From a virus: a stretch of DNA of 28,004 nt. How positions within the stretch are numbered: the stretch's first letter is position 1; each line of letters opens with the position of its first letter. Shown here one piece after another: positions 9,766-16,789 of the stretch. Where the stretch lies: the IMG/VR virus record IMGVR_UViG_3300020214_000089, positions 1 to 28,004 of that record; one strand, written 5' to 3'. The notes below the pieces were generated by a model, which was not told the DNA's origin, searched no databases, and was given only the letters and a program-made list of their open reading frames with translations. Both the position numbers and the translations under genes were made by a program.

Positions 9766-10743
9766 GTGTCATTTTTTTATAATACTGATTCTTTTATAGA
9801 TAATGATTACGGTGCTTTAGATAACGAGACACTTCTTGCTGAAATTAAGAAAAGAGCTGATGAGGAAGCAGAAAAAGCTAAGGCTAAACCAGGAGAAGAT
9901 GCATACTATAAGAGAGATGAGAAAACTGGCTTATCTCAAGCACAGGTAGACGCAAAAGCAGCACAGGCAGAAGCAGCAGAGGCAAAAAGAGCAGCAGAAG
10001 AAGCGTTTAAAGCGGCACAGGCAGAACAGGAAAGAATTAAACAAGAAAAAATTAGAAAAGGGACCGTATTTAAGTCAGAGACAATTACTATGCCCGCCAG
10101 TCAGTGTTATTCTGGAAAGGGCGTATATGAAGTTGGTTACAACTATTATGGAGAAACAATAAGCAAAACGTTTAAAGAATGTGCTGGTCCATTTAAACAA
10201 GAAGATACCCCTCCCCCTGGCGGCAATAGTGGTGGCGAATCAACAGAAAACAAAAAGGTTGATGCAACTCCTCCAACTTCATTAAACACATCACTACTTG
10301 CAACACCACCTCCACCACCAAAAACAGCACCAATAGATACAATTCTTTTTGACGACGATGCTGTTCCAATAGAGATAATGTCAGACTTGATACTTGAAAA
10401 TATCGGAGGGCATGAATTAATAAACATTGCTCGTAATGACACCATTAATGGACAGATTGTTGCATACCAGCCCATAAAAAATCTATCATCAATTCAGCAA
10501 CAGTATAATCCTAATAATATTGTTAGTCTTCAAGATACTTCGGACAAATATTTTGCTAACTTTTCTATTCAATTACAGAACAGTTTGTTAGAAGAGGGAG
10601 AGGGTAGCGGTCCTGATGGGGCCTACATCTTTATAGATTCGACTAGTGGAGATCTTATGGTAGAACTAATAAATGTCGATCCAGATCAACAGATGGAAGT
10701 AGAAATCAGTCAAAGTGGTACAATATATGAGGCGAGCATATAA
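9766..10743 (+). CDS. Putative minor tail/structural protein, coiled coil plus proline-rich linker
   Basis: I do not recognise a family. The chosen GTG start at 9766 lies one base after the preceding stop and has GAGG about six bases upstream; a GTG at 9754 would add four residues (MRCS) inside the previous gene. The product is 325 residues. Residues about 20-95 are a charged, Ala/Glu/Lys-rich predicted coiled coil. A short segment with two Cys follows (SQCYSGKG and FKECAGPF), then proline clusters (DTPPPGG, ATPPPPPKTAP) and an acidic, beta-rich C-terminus. The arrangement suggests an oligomeric rod, a flexible linker and a globular tip. Its place between a tail-tip gene and a fibre-like gene supports a structural role. 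Confidence 0.55.
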   Translation: MSFFYNTDSFIDNDYGALDNETLLAEIKKRADEEAEKAKAKPGEDAYYKRDEKTGLSQAQVDAKAAQAEAAEAKRAAEEAFKAAQAEQERIKQEKIRKGTVFKSETITMPASQCYSGKGVYEVGYNYYGETISKTFKECAGPFKQEDTPPPGGNSGGESTENKKVDATPPTSLNTSLLATPPPPPKTAPIDTILFDDDAVPIEIMSDLILENIGGHELINIARNDTINGQIVAYQPIKNLSSIQQQYNPNNIVSLQDTSDKYFANFSIQLQNSLLEEGEGSGPDGAYIFIDSTSGDLMVELINVDPDQQMEVEISQSGTIYEASI

Positions 10744-10745
10744 AT

Positions 10746-11867
10746 ATGATAACTAATACTGGTAAAAACATAATTGGCAAGTACCTGCTTGGTCAGGCAC
10801 CTGCATATGCCTCCTATATAGCTGTTGGAAGCGGCCCAAAACCCCTAGCAACTGCAGATGCATATGGAAACTACTCAGAAAAGCAGAATCTTGATTTTGA
10901 AATGTTTCGTGTGCCCATCTCATCCAGGGGATTCGTAACAGAGAATGACACAACCAAACTAGTATTAACAGCAGAACTACCGACAGAAGAAAGATATGAA
11001 ATAACTGAGGTTGGTCTGTATTCTGCAGGAACGAATCCATCTGCTGGTGCTTTTGATAGCAAAACTATTTTTGCATTTACCACAAATGAGGGATGGCAAC
11101 ACTATACTCAAACGTCTACAATTTCCATAAATGCTTATCCAGATCCATTAGATGATCCTGCTGATGATAATATTATTGGTGTTTCAGATTCAATATTTTC
11201 TACCAATGCTGACAACGCTATATTTTTCAAAACTGGCAGAGATGAGATATATGAGCGATGCAGATTTTTTAATAATATTATATTGTTTAAGGGAAATAGT
11301 TCAACGTTAACAACCTCTTCAACTGCTGCGTACTCGATCAACGCCTCAGCACGATATATTGGTTTGACTGGATTGGGCAGCATTGTTGACTTTACACAAA
11401 ATGCACCTACAGACGAACTGAGGTTTGCTTTTTCTTTAATTAATAAAAATGGTGGTTCTGGTGTATCTCCAGACAAAGTAAAAATATTAATAGATTTCTC
11501 TGCACCATCAAGCCAATATGCTAGATTTAAGATAGAGGCAGAGGATGGTGTGGGAGTTTTTGATTTTAATGCAAATAGATATTATGTTGTCACCAAACAA
11601 CTTCAGCAACTAGTTAAAACAAATGAATTTACTTGGGATGCTGTAAACATTGTAAAAATTTATGCATCGGTTGAGGTTAGCGGCACCCCAAGCAGTGATT
11701 ATTATGTGGCGGTTGATGCTTTGAGATTAGAAAATGTGGCGACCCTTAATCCACTTTATGGATTGACTGGATACTCCGTAATAAAAAACACAGGTGCAGA
11801 GACTATTGTCAAGTCTCCCAATACTAGCAATTATATTGAATTTAGATTTACTGTTGGAGTTACATGA
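10746..11867 (+). CDS. Tail fibre/receptor-binding-like minor tail protein
   Basis: A 373-residue protein starting two bases after the previous stop. The N-terminal segment (about 1-130) begins TNTGKNIIGKYLLGQAPAYA and continues SYIAVGSGPKP, then RYEITEVGLYS. This layout is typical of phage fibre proteins whose N-terminus attaches to the tail. The C-terminal half (about 150-373) is beta-rich and contains FTWDAVNIVKIYASV followed by YYVAVDALRLENV. That pattern recalls galactose-binding-like jelly rolls (carbohydrate-binding modules), where an aspartate precedes the closing strand. The gene ends in an ATGA overlap with the next tail gene. I infer a host-surface glycan-binding role from fold pattern and location. 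Confidence 0.6.
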   Translation: MITNTGKNIIGKYLLGQAPAYASYIAVGSGPKPLATADAYGNYSEKQNLDFEMFRVPISSRGFVTENDTTKLVLTAELPTEERYEITEVGLYSAGTNPSAGAFDSKTIFAFTTNEGWQHYTQTSTISINAYPDPLDDPADDNIIGVSDSIFSTNADNAIFFKTGRDEIYERCRFFNNIILFKGNSSTLTTSSTAAYSINASARYIGLTGLGSIVDFTQNAPTDELRFAFSLINKNGGSGVSPDKVKILIDFSAPSSQYARFKIEAEDGVGVFDFNANRYYVVTKQLQQLVKTNEFTWDAVNIVKIYASVEVSGTPSSDYYVAVDALRLENVATLNPLYGLTGYSVIKNTGAETIVKSPNTSNYIEFRFTVGVT

Positions 11868-12280
11868 TGACAAATAAAATATTAAGAATCCCAAGAAATC
11901 AATTGCCGCCAGTACAATCAAACAACAAATATTCTGTTAGATTTAGATTGATTTCAGAGGATAAAAATAGAATGTCTCACTGGTCACCAATATTCGTAAT
12001 TGACTCTACAGCTCCTACAAGCGTTCAGGGCGGAGTTGTTGTGAATGGATCAATTGTTACGGCAGTTTGGGGAGATGAAGAAGATAGACCAGAATATGAT
12101 GTTTTTGTTAAATTTGATGGAGGGGCATATGGCTATCATGGAACAACTCCCATAGAGACTTATTCATTTTTAAAAGGCGCAGCCACCAGCAACGTTAGAG
12201 TCACTGTTCAAATATCTGGGGCAGTTAAAGAAATTAATAATACCCTTAAGATTTTTGAGTCAAGTATAACATCCCTCTAA
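11864..12280 (+). CDS. Minor tail protein with fibronectin-III-like segment
   Basis: A 138-residue protein. Starts at 11864 (ATGA overlap) or 11867 are both possible; GGAG at 11855-11858 is compatible with either. The N-terminal half contains YSVRFRLISEDKNRMSHWSP, the kind of Y-x-V-R-x-R strand with a following W seen in FN3-like domains of phage tail proteins. The second half, around YDVFVKFDGGAYGYHGTT, gives further beta strands. Small FN3-like proteins often decorate tail tips or help adhesion. The domain call is from strand pattern, and the assignment to the tail module from neighbours. Confidence 0.5.
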   Translation: MMTNKILRIPRNQLPPVQSNNKYSVRFRLISEDKNRMSHWSPIFVIDSTAPTSVQGGVVVNGSIVTAVWGDEEDRPEYDVFVKFDGGAYGYHGTTPIETYSFLKGAATSNVRVTVQISGAVKEINNTLKIFESSITSL

Positions 12281-12281
12281 C

Positions 12282-12290
12282 TGGTATAAT
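12282..12290 (+). promoter_or_regulatory. Extended -10 promoter candidate (TGGTATAAT)
   Basis: A perfect TATAAT at 12285-12290 preceded by TGG lies in the 27-nt gap after the FN3-like gene. No good -35 hexamer is found at the usual 16-18 nt spacing, so it would rely on the extended -10. A start near 12297 would give a leader of only about 11 nt, with the Shine-Dalgarno AAAGGAG at 12297-12303 at the very 5' end. The same motif and the same 17-nt distance to the ATG occur at 21908-21916. Confidence 0.55.
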
Positions 12291-12307
12291 TGAAATAAAG
12301 GAGAATA

Positions 12308-12751
12308 ATGGCAAAAGTACCACTTCCAGAACGAGGCCAACCGCTAGATGTCACCTATATTTATCAGTTGGCTGAAACAATTAATGACGTGGCAACACAG
12401 GTGTCATCTGCCACATATAATTATACAACCATTGATACTGTCAGCGCAGGAAAACAAAATGTTAAAACGTCTGAGGCCAGGCTGATTGGGGGCTTTGTGG
12501 AGGTGGCAAATAATTCGACAGTGTCTGCGGGTAACGAAAAAACCTTTGCTTATAATTTCCCATCAGATTTTAAGTATGCTCCAATTGCAACCGCCACTCC
12601 AGTTAATATTGGAAACACTCCAGCGGGACAAAATGTAACCGTAATCTTGAAATCAGTCACAACCTCAAGAATAGAGGGCGTTGTTAGATTTGGTGCATCT
12701 GGAGATCTTTCTTTAGTCGTAAATCTAGTTATTATTGGCATTCCAAACTAA
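12308..12751 (+). CDS. Putative tail/structural protein, beta-rich
   Basis: A 147-residue protein with a strong Shine-Dalgarno (AAAGGAG) four bases before the ATG and its own promoter candidate immediately upstream. The N-terminal 30 residues are helical (VTYIYQLAETINDVATQV), and the rest is rich in Thr, Val, Asn and Gly, with alternating beta strands and a hydrophobic end (LSLVVNLVIIGIPN). Short beta-rich proteins of this sort at the end of a tail module are often fibre tips or attachment proteins that trimerise through the N-terminal helix. No catalytic motif is visible. Having its own promoter and ribosome site suggests it is made in larger amounts than its neighbours. Confidence 0.5.
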   Translation: MAKVPLPERGQPLDVTYIYQLAETINDVATQVSSATYNYTTIDTVSAGKQNVKTSEARLIGGFVEVANNSTVSAGNEKTFAYNFPSDFKYAPIATATPVNIGNTPAGQNVTVILKSVTTSRIEGVVRFGASGDLSLVVNLVIIGIPN

Positions 12752-12760
12752 GGGGAAATA

Positions 12761-12955
12761 TTGATTCTTCGTTGCATAAGGTGCAATGGCAGAATGTTTG
12801 TTGACAGGCAGTATTCTAGTCAGGTACACTTAGAGATATATTGTTTGATCTGTGGCAATCGAAGATTTTTTCATCCCCCGTCAAGCAGCAAGGAGGGTTC
12901 ATGGCTTATGGTCCAAGAAATATCGAGAGCAAAGACTATAATAACAAGCCTGTAA
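12761..12955 (+). CDS. Small zinc-ribbon protein
   Basis: A 64-residue protein starting at TTG, with AGGGGA at 12751-12756 four bases upstream. Two CxxC pairs (C5/C8 and C28/C31) separated by about 20 residues form a standard zinc-ribbon or rubredoxin-like knuckle, and the segment between them includes MFVDRQYSSQVHLEIY. The last third is unstructured, and its coding sequence overlaps the next gene by 55 nt in another frame. Small zinc ribbons of this kind are frequent in phages and usually bind nucleic acid or protein partners, but no specific role can be given. Cys spacing supports a real gene despite the TTG start. Confidence 0.65.
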   Translation: MILRCIRCNGRMFVDRQYSSQVHLEIYCLICGNRRFFHPPSSSKEGSWLMVQEISRAKTIITSL

Positions 12956-13443
12956 TTAAAGGAAACAAAAAAATATGGTTTCTTAATGGCGATCTTGTTA
13001 GATATCATCATAGCTCAAGATCTACTGGTATGGTGACTGTCTACAATATTACAAAAGATAGGCTAGAGACTTGCCTAAGATATGATTTTAGAAAAAACAG
13101 ACAAAGGGCATTTACTGTAACAGAAACAGCACAACTTGTCAATAGGCATCGAAAATATTTTCCATATTTAGTTAAGAAGGGTGTCATTCCGCCACCAATG
13201 GGATCTCAGTTTGGAGGAAAAAATCAATGGAGAGTGAGAGCATATTATTCTGAGTTGCAGGTAAAACAGATTCGTGATATACTTGCTAGTTATCATATGG
13301 GGAGACCTAGAAAAGATAAATTAATTACAAATAGTATTACTCCAACAAAACAGGAGTTGACACGCAGAATTGGTGATGGTATACTAACATATACAAAAAC
13401 AGAAGATGGAAGATTTATTCCAGTCTGGTCAGAAAAAATATAG
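12901..13443 (+). CDS. MerR-like HTH DNA-binding protein with AT-hook-like motif
   Basis: The start at 12901 is chosen because AAGGAGG lies at 12890-12896, four bases before the ATG; an upstream in-frame start at 12841 would place 20 extra residues inside the zinc-ribbon gene. The product is 180 residues. Residues about 70-125 hold a winged-helix segment, FTVTETAQLVNRHRKYFPYL, followed by a wing-like KNQWRVRAYYSE. This resembles MerR/excisionase DNA-binding domains. Directly after it, G134-R-P-R-K138 matches the core of an AT-hook. The Arg/Lys-rich N-terminus adds positive charge. Location between the tail module and the replication module makes it a candidate regulator of the switch between them, but this is inference. 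Confidence 0.6.
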   Translation: MAYGPRNIESKDYNNKPVIKGNKKIWFLNGDLVRYHHSSRSTGMVTVYNITKDRLETCLRYDFRKNRQRAFTVTETAQLVNRHRKYFPYLVKKGVIPPPMGSQFGGKNQWRVRAYYSELQVKQIRDILASYHMGRPRKDKLITNSITPTKQELTRRIGDGILTYTKTEDGRFIPVWSEKI

Positions 13444-13458
13444 TCCTTGGGAGGGGCA

Positions 13459-13668
13459 ATGGAAAACGAGAGCACAAAAGTATCAGTAACACTTGGCTAC
13501 ACACTTAATCTTGGTAACTTTCAGTCACTAAGAGTTGACTTGGGTGTTGTAGAAAATGTTCGAAATGGTGAAAATACGGAAGAGGCAATGAACCGTGTTT
13601 ATGATTTTGTTGAGAGCAAGGTAGTTGAAAAGGTCAACGAAGCAAAGGCAGAATTGGTAGCAGAGTAA
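13459..13668 (+). CDS. Small conserved phage protein of unknown function
   Basis: The start at 13459 follows GGGAGGGG at 13449-13456; a TTG at 13447 would add MGGA and lies within that ribosome site, so it is rejected. The 69-residue product begins with a beta hairpin (VSVTLGYTLNLGNFQSLRVD) and ends in a charged helix (about 32-69). The LGYTLNLGNF segment resembles small proteins I recall from unrelated phages, all without known function. It lies just upstream of the helicase cluster, so a link to DNA replication is possible but unproven. Confidence 0.55.
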   Translation: MENESTKVSVTLGYTLNLGNFQSLRVDLGVVENVRNGENTEEAMNRVYDFVESKVVEKVNEAKAELVAE

Positions 13669-13669
13669 T

Positions 13670-13978
13670 ATGGCTGAACGCAAAGACCGTATGGCTTTGC
13701 TCAGTCGGTATAACAAACTGCATTTGCAAAGGTACGAAACAAAATCTACGCTCAATCTTAATATTGAGCAATGGGCTGCCGATGCATTAATAGAATCTTA
13801 TGATATTTCGGTATGCTACGATTTATTGGAATATTATTTCAAAATATCTAAAACTCCGTCTTGGAATGATTTTTCTTACAATGCAGAGGATTTGCTTCGT
13901 GATAAAATGAGTATAGAACAAGATATCAAAGAGCGTAAAGAACGTAGACAAAAGGCTAAGGAATGGTTAAGTGATTAA
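13670..13978 (+). CDS. Hypothetical protein next to the helicase gene
   Basis: A 102-residue, mostly helical and charged protein starting two bases after the preceding stop, without a strong ribosome site, so probably translationally coupled. It contains SYDISVCYDLLEYYFKISKT followed by PSWNDFSYNAEDLL and a Lys/Arg/Glu-rich C-terminal helix. Its end overlaps the helicase start by 8 nt. Small helical proteins placed directly before a DnaB-type helicase are sometimes helicase loaders, but no motif here shows that. I do not recognise a family. Confidence 0.5.
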   Translation: MAERKDRMALLSRYNKLHLQRYETKSTLNLNIEQWAADALIESYDISVCYDLLEYYFKISKTPSWNDFSYNAEDLLRDKMSIEQDIKERKERRQKAKEWLSD

Positions 13979-15197
13979 TACTGAATCTAAATTAATTTCT
14001 GCAGTTCTTAATGATAAACAAATTTATGTTTTGCTTCAGGCAAACGTAGAAAATATTATGCGTACTCATACAGATGTGTGGCATTTTGTTCGTAAATATA
14101 CAGAGATAAATGGTTCGGTACCGCCAGTTTCTCTGGTAGTTGAAAAGTTTAGAGACTTTATACCAGAAAAAGAGGTGGGCGGAACAAAATATCATTTAGA
14201 AGAATTGCAGGTTGAGTATCTAAATGAAAGCATAAAAGATATTCTAAGATCTACAGCATCCGAGGTGCAGGCTGGAAACGGGGCTGTAGCACTTAATGAT
14301 TTAATTACAAAGACTTCAGAATTAAAGAAAAATATAGCAGCAGTTCGTGATATTGATGCAACAGATATTAAGTCTGCAATTGCATATTTTGAGAATGTCC
14401 GTAGGGAACACGAGTTAGGTAAGATAGGTATCAAAACTGGTCTGCCAGGATTTGACAATTATCTCCCATCAGGAATCATGCCAGGTCAGCTTGGTATCTT
14501 TCTTGCCTACCCAGGTATTGGCAAGTCGTGGCTATCGCTGTATTTTGCAGTGCAGGCATGGAAGCAGGGCAAGACTCCCTTAATCATAAGTTTTGAAATG
14601 TCTGAGGTAGAAGTTCGTAATCGTGTGTATACAATTATGGGAGAGGGATTGTGGTCGCACCGCAAACTTAGTAACGGACAAGCAGAATCAGAAATGTTAC
14701 AAAAGTGGCACAAAGACAAAATTGAAGGCAGGCCACGCTTTCATATTATTTCTAATGATAGCGGTGGTGAAATTACTCCGTCGGTTATTCGTGGAAAAAT
14801 AGATCAGTATAATCCAGACTTTGTCGTTGTTGACTATCTACAACTTATGACTCCAAATGAGAAAGCCGAAAATGAGACGGTACGTATGAAAAGTCTATCT
14901 CGTGAACTTAAGCTTATGTCTATTAGTGAAGAGGTGCCCATTATTGCTATCTCGTCTGCCACACCCGATAAGATTGCTAATTTAAATGCCGTGCCAACCT
15001 TGGGTCAAACTGCTTGGTCAAGACAGATTGCTTATGACGCTGATTGGGTTTTGGCATTAGGAAGAGAGGCCAATAGCGATGTTATTGAGTGTGCCTTTAG
15101 AAAAAATCGCAATGGATTTATGGGAGATTTTTTAGTTCAGGTTGATTTTGACAAGGGATATTATAAATATAAAGATTTCGAGTTAAAAAATGTTTGA
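13971..15197 (+). CDS. dnaB: DnaB-like replicative DNA helicase
   Basis: A 408-residue hexameric helicase candidate that would unwind DNA ahead of the polymerase. The GTG start has AAGGAA seven bases upstream and overlaps the preceding gene by 8 nt. The N-terminal helical domain (about 1-110) matches the DnaB-N region and is followed by a linker. The RecA-like motor starts near 160 with TGLPGFDNYLPSGIMPGQL. Walker A is G182-I-G184-K185-S186 within AYPGIGKSW, and Walker B is VVVD288YLQLM. A later SSATPDKIA and a SRQIAYDADWVLAL segment fit the remaining DnaB motifs. The gene is shorter than bacterial DnaB (about 450-470 residues), mainly at the N-terminus. The primase follows with an 8-nt overlap, in line with a helicase-primase pair. 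Confidence 0.9.
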   Translation: MINTESKLISAVLNDKQIYVLLQANVENIMRTHTDVWHFVRKYTEINGSVPPVSLVVEKFRDFIPEKEVGGTKYHLEELQVEYLNESIKDILRSTASEVQAGNGAVALNDLITKTSELKKNIAAVRDIDATDIKSAIAYFENVRREHELGKIGIKTGLPGFDNYLPSGIMPGQLGIFLAYPGIGKSWLSLYFAVQAWKQGKTPLIISFEMSEVEVRNRVYTIMGEGLWSHRKLSNGQAESEMLQKWHKDKIEGRPRFHIISNDSGGEITPSVIRGKIDQYNPDFVVVDYLQLMTPNEKAENETVRMKSLSRELKLMSISEEVPIIAISSATPDKIANLNAVPTLGQTAWSRQIAYDADWVLALGREANSDVIECAFRKNRNGFMGDFLVQVDFDKGYYKYKDFELKNV

Positions 15198-16113
15198 TGA
15201 ATTATATGCAGAAGAGCAGGTAAAGCGAGTCTTGGAGGGTGTCGGCATTGAAGTGGTATCAGAAACAGAAAGCAATTTTATGATTTTTTGTCCATTCCAT
15301 AGCAACTTCCGTACACCAGCAGGAACCATCTCTAAAGAAAAAGGTTTATTCTTTTGTTTTGGTTGCCAAATTAGCAAAAGTCTTGTTGAGTTTGTCATGT
15401 CTGTGTCCAACAGAACATATTTTGAATCTGTCAGATATATAAAGCAGAAGGATACAGAGACAGACATTACACGACTTGTAAACAAAAAACTATATGTGGC
15501 TCCTGATTTTTTTCAGTTTGACGAAATATTAATTAAAAGATTAAACAATCAGGCACAAGAAACACCAAAAGCCATGAATTATTTTTATAGTCGAAAAATA
15601 ACAAGAGAGTCCGTTATCAAGTTTGCTCTTGGATATTCAGACAAACAAGATTCTGTTACGATACCAATACAGTCTCCAGATGGAATGACTATTGGTTTTG
15701 TTGCAAGGTCTATTGAGGGCAAAGATTTTAAAAATACACCAGGTCTTCCAAAGTCAAAAGTGTTATTTAATTTACATAGAATAAAATCGTCTAGGTTTGT
15801 TTATGTGGTTGAGTCGTCTTTTGATGCGATTAGGTTGGATCAAGTAGGTTTCCCCGCAGTTGCTACCCTGGGGGCAAACGTTTCATCGGTACAGATGAAA
15901 TTGTTAGAAAAGTACTTCAGCGATGTTGTGCTGGTGGCAGACAATGATGAGGCAGGCTCTACAATGACAGAGCGTATACTTGGAAAAATAGGTTCTAAAG
16001 TTGCTGTCCTAAACATTGACAAAAAATATAAAGATATAGGCGAGATGAGCGATGAGGAAATAAAAAAACTAGAATACAAGTTTGACAACTCCATAGTCGC
16101 TATGCTAAAATAG
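15190..16113 (+). CDS. dnaG: DnaG-like primase (CHC2 zinc finger + TOPRIM)
   Basis: A 307-residue primase that would synthesise RNA primers. The zinc finger uses C34, H37, C56 and C59 (CPFH and CFGC), matching CHC2. The TOPRIM core has E208 (VVESSFDAIR) and D251/D253 (VADNDEAGST), the expected metal-binding residues. At about half the length of bacterial DnaG it lacks a separate C-terminal helicase-binding domain, as is common in phage primases. The start overlaps the helicase end by 8 nt and has only a weak ribosome site, so translation is probably coupled. The 3' end carries a promoter for the next gene. Confidence 0.9.
   Translation: MFDELYAEEQVKRVLEGVGIEVVSETESNFMIFCPFHSNFRTPAGTISKEKGLFFCFGCQISKSLVEFVMSVSNRTYFESVRYIKQKDTETDITRLVNKKLYVAPDFFQFDEILIKRLNNQAQETPKAMNYFYSRKITRESVIKFALGYSDKQDSVTIPIQSPDGMTIGFVARSIEGKDFKNTPGLPKSKVLFNLHRIKSSRFVYVVESSFDAIRLDQVGFPAVATLGANVSSVQMKLLEKYFSDVVLVADNDEAGSTMTERILGKIGSKVAVLNIDKKYKDIGEMSDEEIKKLEYKFDNSIVAMLK
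16082..16111 (+). promoter_or_regulatory. Sigma70-like promoter for the ssDNA-binding protein gene
   Basis: A perfect TTGACA at 16082-16087 is followed, after 18 nt, by TAAAAT at 16106-16111, with TGC immediately before it as an extended -10. The promoter lies in the last codons of the primase gene. A start near 16118 would give a leader of about 15 nt containing AAGGAG at 16120-16125. Extra transcription here fits the high copy number expected of an ssDNA-binding protein. Confidence 0.6.
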
Positions 16114-16132
16114 AAAAACAAGGAGAAAAATA

Positions 16133-16786
16133 ATGACAATTGTAAAAGGTTTAAAAAATATCAGCGCATTGGTTGATAAACCAAGATACGAAGGTGCTGG
16201 AGGCAAAGTCCGCTGGCTAAAGCTGGCTGATGGCCAATCAGTAAAAATTCGTTTTATTGAGGAACTAGATGAAGATTCTTCGAACTATAATGAGAGTAGG
16301 GGTCTTGCTCTAGTTGTAAAAGAACATACAAATCCAAAGGATTATAAGCGCCGTGCTCTTGACACAATGGAAGCAGAGGGTCGTGATTGGGCAGAGGAGA
16401 TGCATCGTAAAGATCCAAGGGCTGGATGGAGAGGACGTCTTCGTTTCTACTGTAATGTTCTAGTAGATGATGGTCTAGAAAATCCATATGTTGCTGTTTG
16501 GGCAATGGGCGTAAGCAAGCAATCTGCATTTAATACAATTCGTGAGTATGCACTAGAAACTGGTAGCATCTCAAATCTTACATGGAAGCTAAAGCGTAAC
16601 GGTCAGGGTACTGAAACCAGTTACACACTTATTCCAGCCACTCCAGATAAGGAGCCACATGACTGGTCTAAGATAGAGCCATTTCCATTAGAGAAGGCTC
16701 TCAACAAGATTCCATACGCCGAACAAGAGGCGTTTTATCTTGGTTTTGATACTCCAGGCAGTTCGTCTACGAACACCGACTGGTAG
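16133..16786 (+). CDS. Probable single-stranded DNA-binding protein (gp32-like)
   Basis: A 217-residue protein with a strong AAGGAG site before the ATG. The core (about 20-140) alternates beta strands with basic and aromatic residues (VRWLKLADGQSVKIRFIEEL, WRGRLRFYCNVLV, NPYVAVWAMG), the look of an OB fold in the gp32-like group of phage ssDNA-binding proteins. A following NLTWKLKRNGQGTETSYTLI hairpin is typical of that group. No gp32 zinc site was seen. The C-terminus ends in STNTDW and is only mildly acidic, unlike the strongly acidic tails of T4 gp32 or T7 gp2.5. Position between primase and polymerase supports the role. An unrelated OB-fold protein cannot be excluded. Confidence 0.7.
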   Translation: MTIVKGLKNISALVDKPRYEGAGGKVRWLKLADGQSVKIRFIEELDEDSSNYNESRGLALVVKEHTNPKDYKRRALDTMEAEGRDWAEEMHRKDPRAGWRGRLRFYCNVLVDDGLENPYVAVWAMGVSKQSAFNTIREYALETGSISNLTWKLKRNGQGTETSYTLIPATPDKEPHDWSKIEPFPLEKALNKIPYAEQEAFYLGFDTPGSSSTNTDW

Positions 16787-16789
16787 TAG

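Noticed and set aside
12841-12900. Upstream TTG start for the HTH protein
   Set aside because: AAGGAGG directly before ATG 12901 gives a better start, and the extra residues lie inside the zinc-ribbon gene.
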